A DNA stretch of 64,000 bases from Trichoplax adhaerens. Its lineage: Eukaryota > Placozoa > Uniplacotomia > Trichoplacea > Trichoplacidae. Numbering within the stretch: position 1 is the stretch's first letter; each line of letters begins with the position of its first letter. The stretch spans positions 3,526,980 through 3,590,979 of the forward strand of contig NW_002060947.1 in NCBI RefSeq assembly GCF_000150275.1, read 5' to 3'. The translations under genes were made by a program, and so were the position numbers. The notes under the pieces are model-generated. The model was not told the origin of the DNA, ran no database searches, and saw nothing but the letters and a program-made list of their open reading frames with translations. Positions 13,176-26,500 of the stretch are shown here, piece after piece.

Positions 13176-14717
13176 CTCAGAAAGGAAGAGAGATTTTTAA
13201 ATTTACATAATTTCGTCACGTAAAGAACCCTTTTATTGATTATGGACAAAAAAATTAAAGTAAAAACTGCCATAATCACTTGGCAGTAATCCAGAAACGA
13301 TGCTTCGTACTATTTATATAGAATAACCCGATCTTCTTAAGTCAAGAACAGGTTTAAATGCTACATAAAAAATTTTGAGTGATATATAGTTTCATTTCGC
13401 CCAGCCAACTTCGAATCATTTTTAACATTGCTTTCAATCTTGTTTTCTGTACTATTGGACTCATTTTTGTATCACAGTTATCTAGAAATGTGTACTACAT
13501 GCTAAAAGTTTATGAACGATGTATTCATATTTGATTTTTTCTATTATTTAATAACAGGGAAAAGTAAATAAAGTGATGGAAAAAGTAAAATTCGACACTA
13601 TCTGATAAATTTTAGTTGGGTCACCTTCCGGCTCAAATTCATGTAAATTGATATCTAATTTTTAATCTTACTGTATGGGAAGCTAGCCAGTGAGACTAAA
13701 CCCAAGCAATTTATCCTTTCGACAGACCTTCATAGAATTCATTGGGCTAATTGGCAGGCAGAGTAAGCTCCATTACAGTCAACTCCATTATGGTAAACTC
13801 TGGTGGACTCCGGATAATAAGTTAGTCTTTTTGCAAACTCAAATTTACTACCCGTAGAAGGGCATTGTAAAGATGTAATCATTAAGAGATTCTACGGAAA
13901 TTTAGAGCTCAAGTCCTTTTAAGTTTTCATTTTTCTCTACTGACCGAACACAGGGAATACTGGGCAAATTTTGCGGTAACTTCAGGTGATTACTATTGAT
14001 CAAACTTGATAGCTTCCAAAGTAAACTAACAAATCTACTCATCTTAGCTGAATTCGATCATTTCAAGTTGAATGAACTGAAAGTACTGTGCTTATTAGCT
14101 ATTACTACCGATTATGTATCGGCATATCATCAGTATTAATAAGAGAGCAAATGTACTTTTCCTGATTGAGCAAATAAATGATTTATTGCTGTCCTGTACT
14201 TCGTAATTTAAATCAATAGAGCGATCATGAAGTCAAAATACAAAGCCGAGAATAAACTCATTAATCTATTTTTAGCTGTTTAACCAAGATTTTCGTGATT
14301 GTTTTAAACGTCGATATCAAAGCTATTTATTGTCAGGTTGAGTAATACTATATGATTTTTATAACCATGATTCTATTTGATGACCAACTAAATTTTTAGA
14401 CGTAATCGGAGAATCGTCATCAAGTAGAATAATAATCGTAATCCAGTCGTAATACGCACATACACGTATAATAATGTACTAGTCAGTAGTTATTAAAGTA
14501 TGTATTTAAATTAAAATTTGCTATAAAAATAAATATCTATAGGCTTACTATTATCTTCTAAAGGCCTTGTCTAAATTAATACAAAATTAGTATTCTTTAC
14601 TGTTATGATGAGCATAGTGGAATAAAAATTTTGAACTCCATTTTTACGTCTATTTATGTAATTATTTATTATTTATCAGGCACAGATATGCCGTATGGTC
14701 TAACTATAACGATGTGC

Positions 14718-14825
14718 ATGAAGTTAACGCTCATCATTTTGATGTCGTCGTTATCATCGGTCCAAGCGAGCGTTCTTCTAAAACGAATAAGCAATCGTGA
14801 TAGTACCGTAGTTATTCATGAATAA
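14718..14825 (+). CDS. Candidate small secreted peptide precursor or first exon of a secreted protein
   Basis: From the ATG at 14718 (another in-frame ATG lies at 14712) a 35-residue frame begins MKLTLIILMSSLSSVQA, a textbook-shaped signal peptide: one lysine, a hydrophobic core, and small residues before a likely cleavage after VQA. The remainder is 18 residues, starting SVLLKR, where KR is a possible dibasic processing site, and ending in HE before a TAA. It could be a complete small peptide precursor or the first exon of a longer secreted protein; a GT lies near the end of the frame. No relative is recognised. Confidence 0.3.
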   Translation: MKLTLIILMSSLSSVQASVLLKRISNRDSTVVIHE

Positions 14826-17137
14826 CTGCTCTAAATCTACTATTCTAACTATAAACCTTGTTAAAAGTAGCAAACTACTTTCTTCTAACACTTTGTATTT
14901 CAAAATTTAATGATCATGAAATGAAGCGATTAATAAAGTATTTTTCGTCAGGAGTTGTTAGTTTTGTATAGTCATAAAATACTAATTATGATATCCTATG
15001 ATGACTATCATAATCCGAAGTTCTTAGTCACTACATCTTTAGACTTTCGAAAGTAAGGAATTCTCAATCTTTAAGTTACTAACAAATGCCTATCTTCTTT
15101 AATGGATCATCCCCATATCGTACACTTACGCACGCTGTACTGTACACTATCAAACTCCTTGAAGGAATTAAAATTTACTTTCAGTCCTCTTATTAGTAAC
15201 TAGACTCCTCATTATAATAACTGTTTAAACTGTATACAGATATTAGAATACTTTCTAATAAATTTCACTCTTCTATTTAATTTCGAGCATCTCATAAGGT
15301 TCATTTCTCCACTTTAAATAAATTACGTAACCAATAAACACGGATGGATCTATAAGTACATAAACCAAATCTGTATTTGATGCGAGATAAAACGGACAGT
15401 TAAAAAAAAAATATTAGTACTGATGAATGAATGACCGTAATTTAATAACGGTTCTACTTGCTGTAACCGCTTATAAAATCATGCTAATTTGTGCTCATGA
15501 CTAGATTAAAATTGGATCGGCATGTAAAAATTCTCGTCGATTGATGGAACAAATCGGCTCTTTTAGACGTCATGACACGCTCTTGAATGATTGACCTTTT
15601 TAAAACATCGATACAATTCCACAAGGAGTAAGCTTGACTGAGATACTGCTCCTATGAAAACTATTGGCACTACATAATTGTGATAGATTTGATTTTTCAC
15701 TACTAACTCGATCATAAATGAGTAAAAAATCTCTTGAGAGTTTTAATAAGTCCCTGGTAACGGCATCATTCGAAATTTTGGTGCGTACCAATATTTTATA
15801 ACAAATACACAGCATGATGATAAATTTATGTGTTTTCTGCTTTCTAAAATAATGATTCCTGGTCTATTCTTGATCTTAAAGTTGCAATCACTATGGTAAA
15901 TTACTTTCCTTACAGTTTTAAAGTCTACGGAATACTGCAATAACTACCAATCAAAGATCATCGAATTGTTCACTTATTGCAGTATACTTATTTTCAGTTA
16001 TCGCTTACCGTTTTAGCCTGATCTTTAATATCTGCTGCAGGCTAATCAAACTCCTTGTTCAGTTTTTTGTGAATAACGTCGTATTAATTTCACGATCAAG
16101 TCAGATGAACTATCGAAAATTACTATCCACTACTGTACTTTTGTAGTAGGAGAAACCTCCTCATCTGTTATTGAAATCAATAAGTCATAATCGCCCCTTT
16201 ATATTTGCAAGGCTAAATTATACAAAAAGACAATAGAAGTAGCCATTAGACTCGTAACAAGTAACTGCTGAAATAGTATAGTAGTTGTTACTAGGTAACA
16301 CTTTAGCCATTGTAAGTCCAATAATAGACTGTTTGTATAATGGTTAATGAAGTAGTCAGATAAAATTGATTTAACGTCTCATTTAAATTCTTCTTGCATG
16401 TATTTCTACTGTTCTACGTGCAATTTCTGGATACCTCAGAGCTTGCAAGCTTACGGAGAGATCAATTTTTTAAAGCGTGGTAGTTACCAAGTATTCTTTC
16501 TAAGAGAAAATGTCTTGATTATATAAATTATTGAACGTTTTATCTCATTCCTTCGCTTCTCGATTTACCTGATATTTTGTGTTTACTGTTGTGCGATATC
16601 ACAACAAAAAGATACCAAAAATAATTTCTAAATGTCATATGACTCGGGCATTTCTCAATTTACTTGTGATATCTTTCTTGATATTACAATATTCAATCAT
16701 AACCATAACGTGTCTTAAAACCGGAACCAAATTTTTTAATATAATTACGATAATATTCCAACAACTAGGCTGGAATAAAAATTCTACAATATTTAGGCAA
16801 ACTACGATAACCGGTAAATTTTTACTTGCATCTATTGTACAAGTATAAGTCACGTTCCTGGTTGAAATTCTTTGTCAAATAGACTATATATACGAATATC
16901 GTGCAAGCAATTGCTTTCCAGATTTTAGAGATATGATAAATTTGCAAATTGTGAAACTAGCAGAAACGATCTGATAAAAAAATATACCATTTGATCGTTG
17001 TAAACAATAGTTAGAATTTAGTAATGAATATTCTAATGGCTATCATGAAGGTAAAATAATGGCTACTTTTAGGAATACAAGTAAATATTAAAGACATAAT
17101 AGTATATAATAACATTCAAACTAATAGTTTTACTGCA

Positions 17138-20100
17138 TTACATTTTATCTACACCGTCAATGCCAAGTAAATGAAAAGATTTTTCCATAATCATAGCAGT
17201 TGCTTCACACAATATTAATCGATTCATATTAATCTTTAAAATTTCGCCCGTTTTCCTATCTTTCTCAATGCAATAGCAGGTATCATAGAATTCAGTAAAA
17301 GTACAAGATAACTCGTACATAAAATCGCATAGCGGATGTAACAATAAGTCATCTAAAATTTTCTCTAGAATCTCAGGAAATCGTAATATTAGTTTAGCTA
17401 ATTTCCACTCTTTAGGATGATCAAATTCAATCGAAGCACTTTCAGCAACTTTCGTCAGTTCTGAAGAGCTAACATTAGCCAATCTTGCAATAGACCTATT
17501 AATATAGAGTCAATTACGAATTTATCACAAATGATGCTCACAAAAGATTTCATGCTATATCATTGCGATATAAAACCAGCGCGTGTAAGCATACTTACCT
17601 AATGCGGGTTAGAGCATATAACAGGTATACGGCCGTATTACCTTTGTCATCAAGCATCTGTAAGAGAGTTAGTAGCTGTTTGTAAAATTATGTGCGTAAT
17701 AGTGGGAAAATATCATAAAAAAATACGACAGAGTTAATACCTTATCGAAGGAGAAAATATAGTCGCCTGTTCTGTTACGCGATAAATCAGCATATTTGAT
17801 ACACCCATAGGCGACAGCTTTAGCAGCAACTTCCAACTCTTCTTTCGATAAAACCTGCATCATCATTTAAACAATAAATTAAATAAATTTTTGTAAATTT
17901 TAATACATGCTATATGTGAAGGACATGCTGCAGTTATAAACTTTTAACCAAAAAACATGCCTCGAACCCACCTTATCTCTTCCTTTATCAATTAGCTTTG
18001 CTTTTGCTCTTCGAATTCCTTCATCTAATAGATCAACCAAGCGGACGGTATCAGTAGATCGAGTCTTAAATTTTTTCCTGATAAGTTGTATACAGGTATT
18101 AGGAATAGTCGAAGTGAGATCTATTATCAGTAATCTATCCGACTAACTTGTCTTCTCCTAAAACAACTCCAAAAGGAACATGAACTACGCGAACGTGTTT
18201 TCTGTTAACGTATCCAACAGCTTCGCTAGCTGAAAATATGATCTCGAAATGCAGGCCCTAGCATTAATAGACGCAAACTATCACTACACAAGTTTTTAAA
18301 TAGTATCCTTCACAGTGACATACTAATAAAGTAACATGAGTATAAAAATCTGCGAACCTGTCCTCCATCAGTAATGTAAATCAGCCAATCTGCCTTTTCA
18401 TCCATAACTCGTTGTCTCATCGCAGCCATATCGGAGGTATCATAAGTGAAGCCTCCATCTGATTTAACGATCGTTAATGGTACTTTTATATTAGGTACTT
18501 TCAATATTTTTCTTCCTTCATCAAGCTCAAGTAGACCTTTAAACGAATTGTAACCAAAGATCAGATGCTCACGAGTATATTGCAAAGTCATCGCCAAATA
18601 AACTGTCCATTATTACAATGTATCAGTTACCTCGTGTATCTAGATCTTTAACGACATCAATCATCATATCCTGATAAAAAGATTCACCACGATTGACTAC
18701 TTTCACGCCAAGCCGCTGATAGATTTTTTCAAATTCTACGATAAATTCCAGATCAGGGATATACGAGTAAGTTACTTTTTAAACTTCAACGGTTATCAAA
18801 TCAGATGTATTGATAGATTCCGAACAGTAAACCTATGATATTTGATAAAGATTTTAGGCCTACCGTTCTTTGATACATCACATATCATCTCCCACGCTTT
18901 AAAATAATCACTTTCACGGGCCTGTAGTTTCACAACAGCTTCATACGCTCTTTTTTTAAATACTGCATCTTCATCAAATCGCACTTTCGCAGCCTGTAAA
19001 ATCAAGGGAATCGAAAATTTGTAATAAAAATAACGTAATGTAGTTGCTCAACTACGAAAGTCATATAAGGTGAATTATATATACAATATATGAAAACCTT
19101 ATAGAAAGCCTGCAAGTCTGCGATTGGAGGTGATTGGTTTAAATATTTTGGGAAAGTGTCACGAAGATGAGCTATTAGCATTCCAAACTGGGTCCCCCAA
19201 TCACCTAGGTGGCTGATTCTATATTTAAAATGAAGTTATCTCGTTTAGAGAATTTATTCTAATTAATGTACACAGATACATGACCATTACAAAATCAGTA
19301 GGCCAAAGTTAGTCTGTAAAATTACGCCTTACCGCACAACGTCATGTCCGACAAATTCCAACAGTCTAGAAATACTGTCCCCTATTATGGTAGATCTAAG
19401 ATGTCCAACATGCATCTCTTTAGCAACATTTGGAGAAGAAAAATCGACAAGAACGCGCATTTTTCGATTCATGACCGGGGGTCTTACTCCATACATGATA
19501 ATGTCGCTTAGTAACGATAAGATAAAATGCTTCTTGATAGTGATATTGATAAAACCAGGTCCAGCTATTTCAGTCTATTACGAAAAGAGATTTTTATCGT
19601 TTAAAATTTTGGGTTTTATTGTACAATATAAACACCTTTACACAAGTCTTATAGTCATATCAAAATCAAAATTATTCAACGATTGAAATAATTTAATATA
19701 AAGTGGTACCTTTTCCAATACGTCATTCGCTGGGAGATGCTGAATAATCTGTTCAGCAACACTACGTGGAGATAAAGATTTACCGTTTTCTTTCAACACC
19801 TGAAAGTTGGACATGTTAATTAGATGCGATTTAAGCTAAAATTATACTATTAATGGGATTGTATGAGCAAGACTACATTCTAATTTCACCTTTGAAAGGA
19901 TCATAGCATTATTGCATTGGTAATCTCCAAATCTTTCTTGAGTAGAAGAGTGTACGATTGCAGAAATCGATACATCTGGAAATGCTTTTACGATTGCCTG
20001 TTCAAAAATTCCTTGTACGACCTTTTGAATATTTGGCATAGCTTTACGCTTTGAAGCTTGCAGAGCTTCCTCTTCCTTTTTGATACTCTATTTTATGTTA

Positions 20101-20757
20101 CAAATCAGAGATTTAAAAGCGCAATTCCAACTGCGAAGTTTGACACTCGTTAAAACACGGTAAGCACAAGATGTAATGATTAGTAATGCAAGGGATTTAA
20201 AATCTGGGAACAAGGTATGCCATCCGAAGCTGCCATTGAGCACAGCTTATAAACCATTATATAGCAGTTATCATGACCACTTTACAGAGTACTATAGATC
20301 AAACGGTAACACACCAATAGATCATAATAGTACGAGTCTTACTCTGTATTACAGTCTGTCTATAGTAAATTTCTTTACTTGCATTTGAGTAAAATTAAAA
20401 ATTAAATAAATTTTGCTATAGCAGTACTATTAGATTACAACGATATAAACAAATTTTTATTATTGTTATCCCTCATATTCTAATATTATATTGCACGACA
20501 ATCAGAAGTTGGCCTGATCCGAATCACAATTATATAATTAAGTCAAGATTTTTATTCAATTGAATACGAAGAGATAGCATATATTATTTCAACTGCTAGA
20601 TAATTACCAGATTCAAATGATAAATTCGATATCTTAATCTGTCATTCTGAGATTTTAGATCATTCACAATCATATCTGTAGCTTTGCCTTGGCTGCTTGG
20701 ATCCGCATCCTTTTCCAACTGCTGGATTAACTTTTTTAATTCTTCGATTTCTGCTTC
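17138..20757 (-). CDS. RARS1: Cytoplasmic arginyl-tRNA synthetase, initiator exon not found
   Basis: Thirteen exons: 20757-20608, 20087-19890, 19799-19710, 19574-19333, 19218-19098, 18993-18864, 18735-18631, 18536-18358, 18257-18148, 18077-17972, 17854-17741, 17657-17599, 17495-17138. Phases agree throughout and give 653 residues, so only a short initiating exon is missing (human RARS1 is about 660 aa). The enzyme charges tRNA-Arg with arginine in the cytosol. In order: a Glu/Lys-rich coiled-coil N-terminus ([17 protein letters not shown]), which in vertebrates contacts the multi-synthetase complex; the N-terminal tRNA-binding domain with [10 protein letters not shown]; the class I signature in [17 protein letters not shown] (HVGH as HIGH motif); [38 protein letters not shown]; and the anticodon-binding domain with [19 protein letters not shown] and [15 protein letters not shown]. 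No internal stop or frameshift was seen. Confidence 0.97.
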
Positions 20758-21784
20758 CTAAGATAGTTACAAGCATCAATTGTTATAATGGTTGACAATA
20801 GTTAGGCACTGTAATGTGACCCTTTTAAATTTAAATTTAGAGTTACAACTAATTAGCTTATTCTCATGTACCTATTACCGTATAATAAGTATAACATAAA
20901 TACGACATGGTACGTATTTTCAAATAGGTACAGGCGGAACTAAAGGAATGACCTATTTGACCGTTGCTTTCATAAGATATATCCGAAAAATCACTACAGT
21001 ATAAAGTGTATAACCATCTTTACTTACTGTAAAATATGCTGCGCTTTTGTTCAGCAAAGTGTACGAAAAACCTATACTAAGATGGTTTGCCAAAAATCTA
21101 GCAGTATACGTAATTAACTACCTGTAACTGTAAAAAGCTAAGAATTGGCCAATAACTATACTATACAAATATACGGCCTTTCATAGTTTAATGATGAGAA
21201 ACGCAAGACAGCTTTACTGTAGCACTTTACTTTATCCGATAAAGAAATGAAGATTTTCATACTGTCTGATATTACTCATCAATAAAAGGTGAAGTTGTCC
21301 ATACTGTGCTGAATCGGATAAAGGTTTAGAAAAGTTTGGCATTACACGAGAGCAAATTTCGTAAATTTCTATTCTTACAGATTCAATTCCCCTTTTTTTT
21401 ATCTCTATGGTTAATTTATAATCTACAGTACATAACTGTACAAGTCTATCATTTACAGTGCAGTAAACTGGCAACATCCCTAATGGTGAATAAAACTCGC
21501 TAATAAAGCTGTATTGATGATTCAAGAAGCTAACGAGTTTTCAAAGCCACACAACAGTGTTGATTTACTACAGTACTGTTGGCAATTTCCTACTGGCAAT
21601 AGGCAGAGATTCCAGATTTAGTCCTTCATACGGCATACAGTTCTATTATATCATCTATTTACATGCACAGTATAGTGCGTATATTGAAAATGTTCTAACC
21701 GTGTTGGACGTCCTTTTAAGTAGATCTTCCATTCTCTTCCTCATGCGCTAATTTACCGGGATGTCAAGGGAAAGTGAAGGGTCA

Positions 21785-22300
21785 ACACGTTGTGGCTTAG
21801 TATGGATTATGCCACTACTATTAAAAGACCGTGATTACAGTCATTCATAGACCTCTCAGAAACGATCGTACCGTACAGTATTATTGCCCATTTATCTACA
21901 GTACTAATCAGGTACACGTTGCGACTTAGTACTGTACTGTATGGATTACGCCACCACTAAAAGACCGTGATTACAGTCATTCATGGACCTCTCAGAAACG
22001 ATCGTACAGTACAAGTGTACAGTACAGTACAGTACTGTACTGTACTAATCAGGTACAGTACACGTTGCGACTTAGTATGAATTAGCCACCACTAATAAAA
22101 GACCGTGATTGCAGTCATTCAGGGACCTCTCAGAAACGATCATACAGTACAGTACTGTACACTCACAATGCACAGTACTTTATACTGTAGACAACGTACT
22201 GTACAGTGTACTGTACTGTACAGTACACTACATTTACTGTATATTATTATTTATTAATACACTGTATTATTGCCCATTTATCTGTACTAATCAGGTACCT
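21785..22300. repeat. 137-bp tandem repeat, about 3.5 copies
   Basis: The anchor GACCGTGATT recurs at 21827, 21964 and 22101, exactly 137 bp apart, followed each time by CAGTCATTCA and GACCTCTCAGAAACGATC. The conserved end, ACGTTG followed by GGCTTAG or CGACTTAG, precedes the next copy. Copies differ chiefly in how many GTAC/TACAG/TACTG units they carry in the middle. A partial unit precedes the first anchor. Confidence 0.85.
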
Positions 22301-22650
22301 GATAAATCATGATGATAATGCGTACAGTACTGAACACTAACGTACTACAACTAGAAGTAGAACCGTAATACAGTAGGTCACAATCTATTATACTGTGTAC
22401 AGTACATCGATTGAGAATCCTTTCTCTGTGTAGCAGCATCTCTCTCTCTCTAATGAACCTTGAACCTGACGGACTTAGAGTAATAAAGTTCTCCTCTCTG
22501 AAACAGCTTTCTCTCGTCTCAGTCTAGAACTAGAGACATACTGTAGCTTAGCAGCAGTTTATAGCTAATTTGGATGCGAATAGTGGACAGTATTGTACAC
22601 TTAAATGTACAGTACAGTACAGGAGAGTGTACCGCTGCCAACATACAGTA
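21890..22650. repeat. Cluster of TACTGTACAGTA palindromes
   Basis: Dense runs of alternating TACTG and TACAG units, which read the same on both strands, for example near 22010-22045, 22145-22230 and 22605-22640. The cluster overlaps the 137-bp array and extends right of it. It lies upstream of RARS1. The single-stranded forms could make perfect hairpins. Confidence 0.8.
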
Positions 22651-23544
22651 CAGTATTCAAACTTGATGTTTCAACATCTCAAACCATGGCTTTTACTTAC
22701 TAGAATTCATACACAAAATTTGGGCAATTCTATCAACATTTTATTCCGTAGCTCAAGTTTTAGATATCAACGAGCGACGGCAAAGTTAGCCGTGAATTTT
22801 TAACTCTAAATAAATAAATTCCATCGCGCGTATTCCAGCCATACATCATCCCTACCTCAGCAACGGTAATCTGCGATTACAGTAAATTGCAGATAGTTTT
22901 CAGACGACGCGGTAAACATGACGTAAAACATGCAGATAATGCGCTCCATCATGAACTGCTAAGATCTTTCAGTAATCTACGTTGTCTCAACTCCATAATT
23001 CATGTAATCAAGTGATCGAACCCGAGATTTATGTAAAACTGCCGCTGTAGGAAAATTCCTTTGTATAGTAATAACTTATTTATTGAGATCTTGGTCTATC
23101 ATGACCCTTGTTAGTTTAATAATTATAATTATATACGTGTATAATTATCGTTGCTAGACAAAATACTCGTTCAATGGAACGATAAACTCGGCATTACAAC
23201 TGCTTTTAACCCTATATGATTTAAATAAACTTGCATTGCTGATAATTAATAAAGAAAATTAATGTGCTAAATTACTGCAGTACTCGTTTATATATACAAA
23301 TTTACTCTTACATACAGTACAGGTATAGTGATTACAATATAAATAATAAATAATGATAACTAGGCCATCAGAGCTTCTCTATTTTAGTTATTGTTAATAG
23401 CGCTACATAACTGGTATAAGGTAGTAAGGTAACAGTCTCTCATACGAGGATGTATATGAGCGCATACGATAGCAATGACTCAGGCTAGTTACAGCTGAAA
23501 TCGCAGTTAAATATTAAACCATTAATCAGATATTCTATCTTTTG

Positions 23545-26500
23545 TTAGAATAAATTCAGAGTAACATTGGCCAAACTATTATGATGAATTGTATGACCAT
23601 TGAAAGCCAGAACTAAACGATAAATAGTCACACTTGTTCCAGTGATACCACATAAGCAGCCCAAAATGATAATAATAATGTCTTTCAAGATCATCCATTT
23701 GGAAACAGGAGGACAATACGAATAATGTGTTCCAATCTCGATCAAAGCAGGGAAAACCAGGCACGCCATGCTGCCCAAAAAAGCTCCAATTAATGAAATA
23801 AATAAACCAAGCTTAGGAACTGCAATCGCTAGAGCAGCTAATTAGATTGATATAACCACGTTAATATCATTGATACATATTAAATTATCACTCTCGTATC
23901 TCGTACAGCACACTGTACTGCTGCTATAAGAGCTACTACTGTGCTTATGCTTAAGATCCTAAAATTAATAAAAACTAAGAACTACACTATTTACCTGTTA
24001 CTATGACCATTATAGTTCGATATGCTAGATCAATTGATCCTTTTTTGATCTCACCAGCCTCAGCTAATGCATTACGTGACAAGTGTGTCAAAACCAGGTT
24101 CGCTGGGACGTAAAATTGCAGCAAATATGAGAGGAAGATGCTTATAGCATACAGACCACGAACACTTAGATATAGACTGAAATAAGCGGATAAATAAAAT
24201 CATCAGATCCCTTTTGAGCAGTTATTTCGCAATGTGGGATTTACATTTGTTTGATAATTTGTCTTGGGAGTTGAAATGTATAATAAACACTATAGCAAAG
24301 CTAACAGGGAATAGAGTTAATATATTTAGAATAATTATACTAAAAGATCTAAGGCGATAAACAAACATAACACCAAAGTAGGAGTTGAATGCCATTCTGA
24401 GTTTAATAACAATTTTGGAAAAATGAAAAATATAGACTTATCAAAATTTTAGTCGGATGAAATACCGTATTATGTAATTCACTTACGGTGTTTTTGGTAA
24501 ATTAAGTGTAATGCTACCCAGACTATAAGAGCCGTAACGAAGATAACCCCCAACAGCCATCAACATGTAGCAGATTGTAATAAAAGTCTGTGCTGCCCAT
24601 AAAACTTTACTAAAATTCTTAGGCTTTTTCATCCTATTTTCTAGTGGAAGAACCTACAACAGAAGCAGTTATGTCTATAAACTCATAAAGTGACTCCATA
24701 TTTATTACTAATTACGACAATCTACAACGAAATGTCTACTAAAGGGCTAGAATAATAAAAATCATAGTTCTATCCACTATAAAAAGATATTACTCACAGC
24801 ACATATGCCTTCAAAAGCAAAAATGATACTTCCAAACGATAGGGGAATAGCATCAAGTGATGCAATTAGTGGTAGCTTTTCTATATGATGAATGCCTTGA
24901 AATATATACTGGTAAATAATGATTAAACCAGTAACCAAGCAAATATTTGCGAAAAATGACATGTAAGACAGGATGTCCAGTGAGCGGATGTAACTGAAAA
25001 CTATAAGGGGAGGCACCAGTAGCAGCATCCATATTTTTACATCAAAATGACCAACTAACTATTATATAAAGAATAGAGCGATTTAAAATTGAATGCCTCC
25101 CGCACATACACCAAGTCACTTACTAACACATGTACTAAAGAGATCACATATAGGTAAACTACATTGAAATATCACATGGTAACATAAATCAATGAGATTT
25201 TTACAGAGTCAAATGTTGTTACATAAAATTTTTATTTACCTGCTTAAGATTTTCAGCCATAAAGAGTATATATGTTGCGCAAAAGCCATACTGCATCATC
25301 CAAATTACACAATTGACAAATTTTCTATCATTTGCGGACGTTTTCAAAATAGAAATTATAAGTTTAAAACTTTTCAAGTACAGTCCTACTTTCAAACCGT
25401 AGTCACAAATAATTTTTAAAGCATTTTCCTTTTGGCGTATAATAAAACAGCCTAAATATTAATAAATTTAAACGCGATACCTATTTATAAAAAAATGATC
25501 TAGTCTACAAATTAATTATTATAATACAGCTTGACTGTTCGTGCGTTTAACTTTTGACGCAAGCTTACTGGATTATTTTAAAGTATTTTGCACAGTAATT
25601 TACTCTCACAATGATTTTAACATTAAACACCTCTAGAAAGCCTTGACTCATTAACTCATCCGGAATGATTTTATGATAACTGATATAAGATACCGCAGTA
25701 AATAAAAAATTACTACAAAAAGGTTAAACTAGAATCATAGTGTTGTGTACTTTACCAGTAGCGCACTTTATCAACTCTATAATCATTTTGCTATGTAATG
25801 CATTCCAACACTCTTAACTAAAAAAGCCATAAGCCTACTTTGTCTTGAAAAATCTATATTTCTTTATACTATGGACTGTTTACAAGAATTATCTCAACGC
25901 AGTTAACAAATTATTGTAATGTAGTATAGTATAATGTAATACATGGTAATCGACTGTTTAACGACAGCATGTTACCTTATAGAATGGATTTTATCATGCC
26001 AATATTTTAAACTAACCTAGCATAAAAAGATTTCTTTGGAAAAATTTTAATAATGCTAAATTCAGCAGTTTTTCCGTAATCAACAGATGGTGCCTTAACA
26101 CTAAATAGGAAAAACGACCGTTTCATAAGTTTAGTTGATATCATCAAAGGCACACTACCGCTTATGTAAATGTATGATTGTTATTATTATAAACCGTTAG
26201 TAAGATTTAAAATGATAAATTAGATAATATTTACTACACTCATATATATTCTTTGAAATACAGTAATACGACTGTATTTATGAAGGAGCATGTTTAGATA
26301 AATGTTCGATATAAGACTTACTTTTTGCTGATGATTTGACTACTTGTAACCAACATATGCATACAATGAGTGGATAAGACAGCCATAAACAAAAGGAGAA
26401 TTGGTCCAAACTAGAAAAGCGGAAATACAGTACTGTAAGTAATATGGATACAGTGCATACGCTATACTGTATAGTGTACAATATCTGCAGTATTGTTCAT

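Larger units (their letters stand above)
12446..17137. other. Gene-poor interval, 4.7 kb
   Basis: Between the sialin-like gene and the 3' end of RARS1. No multi-exon gene could be assembled on either strand. It holds a candidate secreted peptide (14718-14825, +) and a candidate terminal exon (13028-13175, -), both listed separately. A short plus-strand open stretch near 13690-13765 has no convincing partner exon. Open frames around 15600-15940 and 16579-16853 are AT-rich and open on both strands, so are probably chance. Confidence 0.5.
20758..23544. other. Intergenic region, repeat-rich
   Basis: Between RARS1 and the downstream end of the first SLC36-like gene. The RARS1 initiator exon and promoter should lie in the left part, but no convincing ATG exon with a donor was found. 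21785-22300 is a 137-bp tandem array and 21890-22650 is crowded with GTACTGTACAGTAC-type palindromes; both are listed separately. A short (TC)n run lies at about 22438-22451. The stretch 22850-23540 shows no gene; its right end is likely 3' UTR of the SLC36-like gene. Confidence 0.6.

Noticed and set aside
13690-13860. Short plus-strand open stretch with LSTDLHRIHWANWQAE, faintly like a retroelement RNase H region
   Set aside because: Too short, ends in a stop within 25 codons, and no other retroelement part is nearby.
16579-16853. Overlapping frames on both strands
   Set aside because: AT-rich, open on both strands, with no motif; typical chance frames.
23005-23030. GGTTCGATC-like stretch (minus) as a tRNA B box
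   Set aside because: No matching stems or A box around it.
26278-26481. Minus-strand frame reading CICWLQVVKSSAK across the third SLC36 exon
   Set aside because: Wrong frame: comparison with the paralogue shows the exon reads THCMHMLVTSSQ with phase 2 at the donor.
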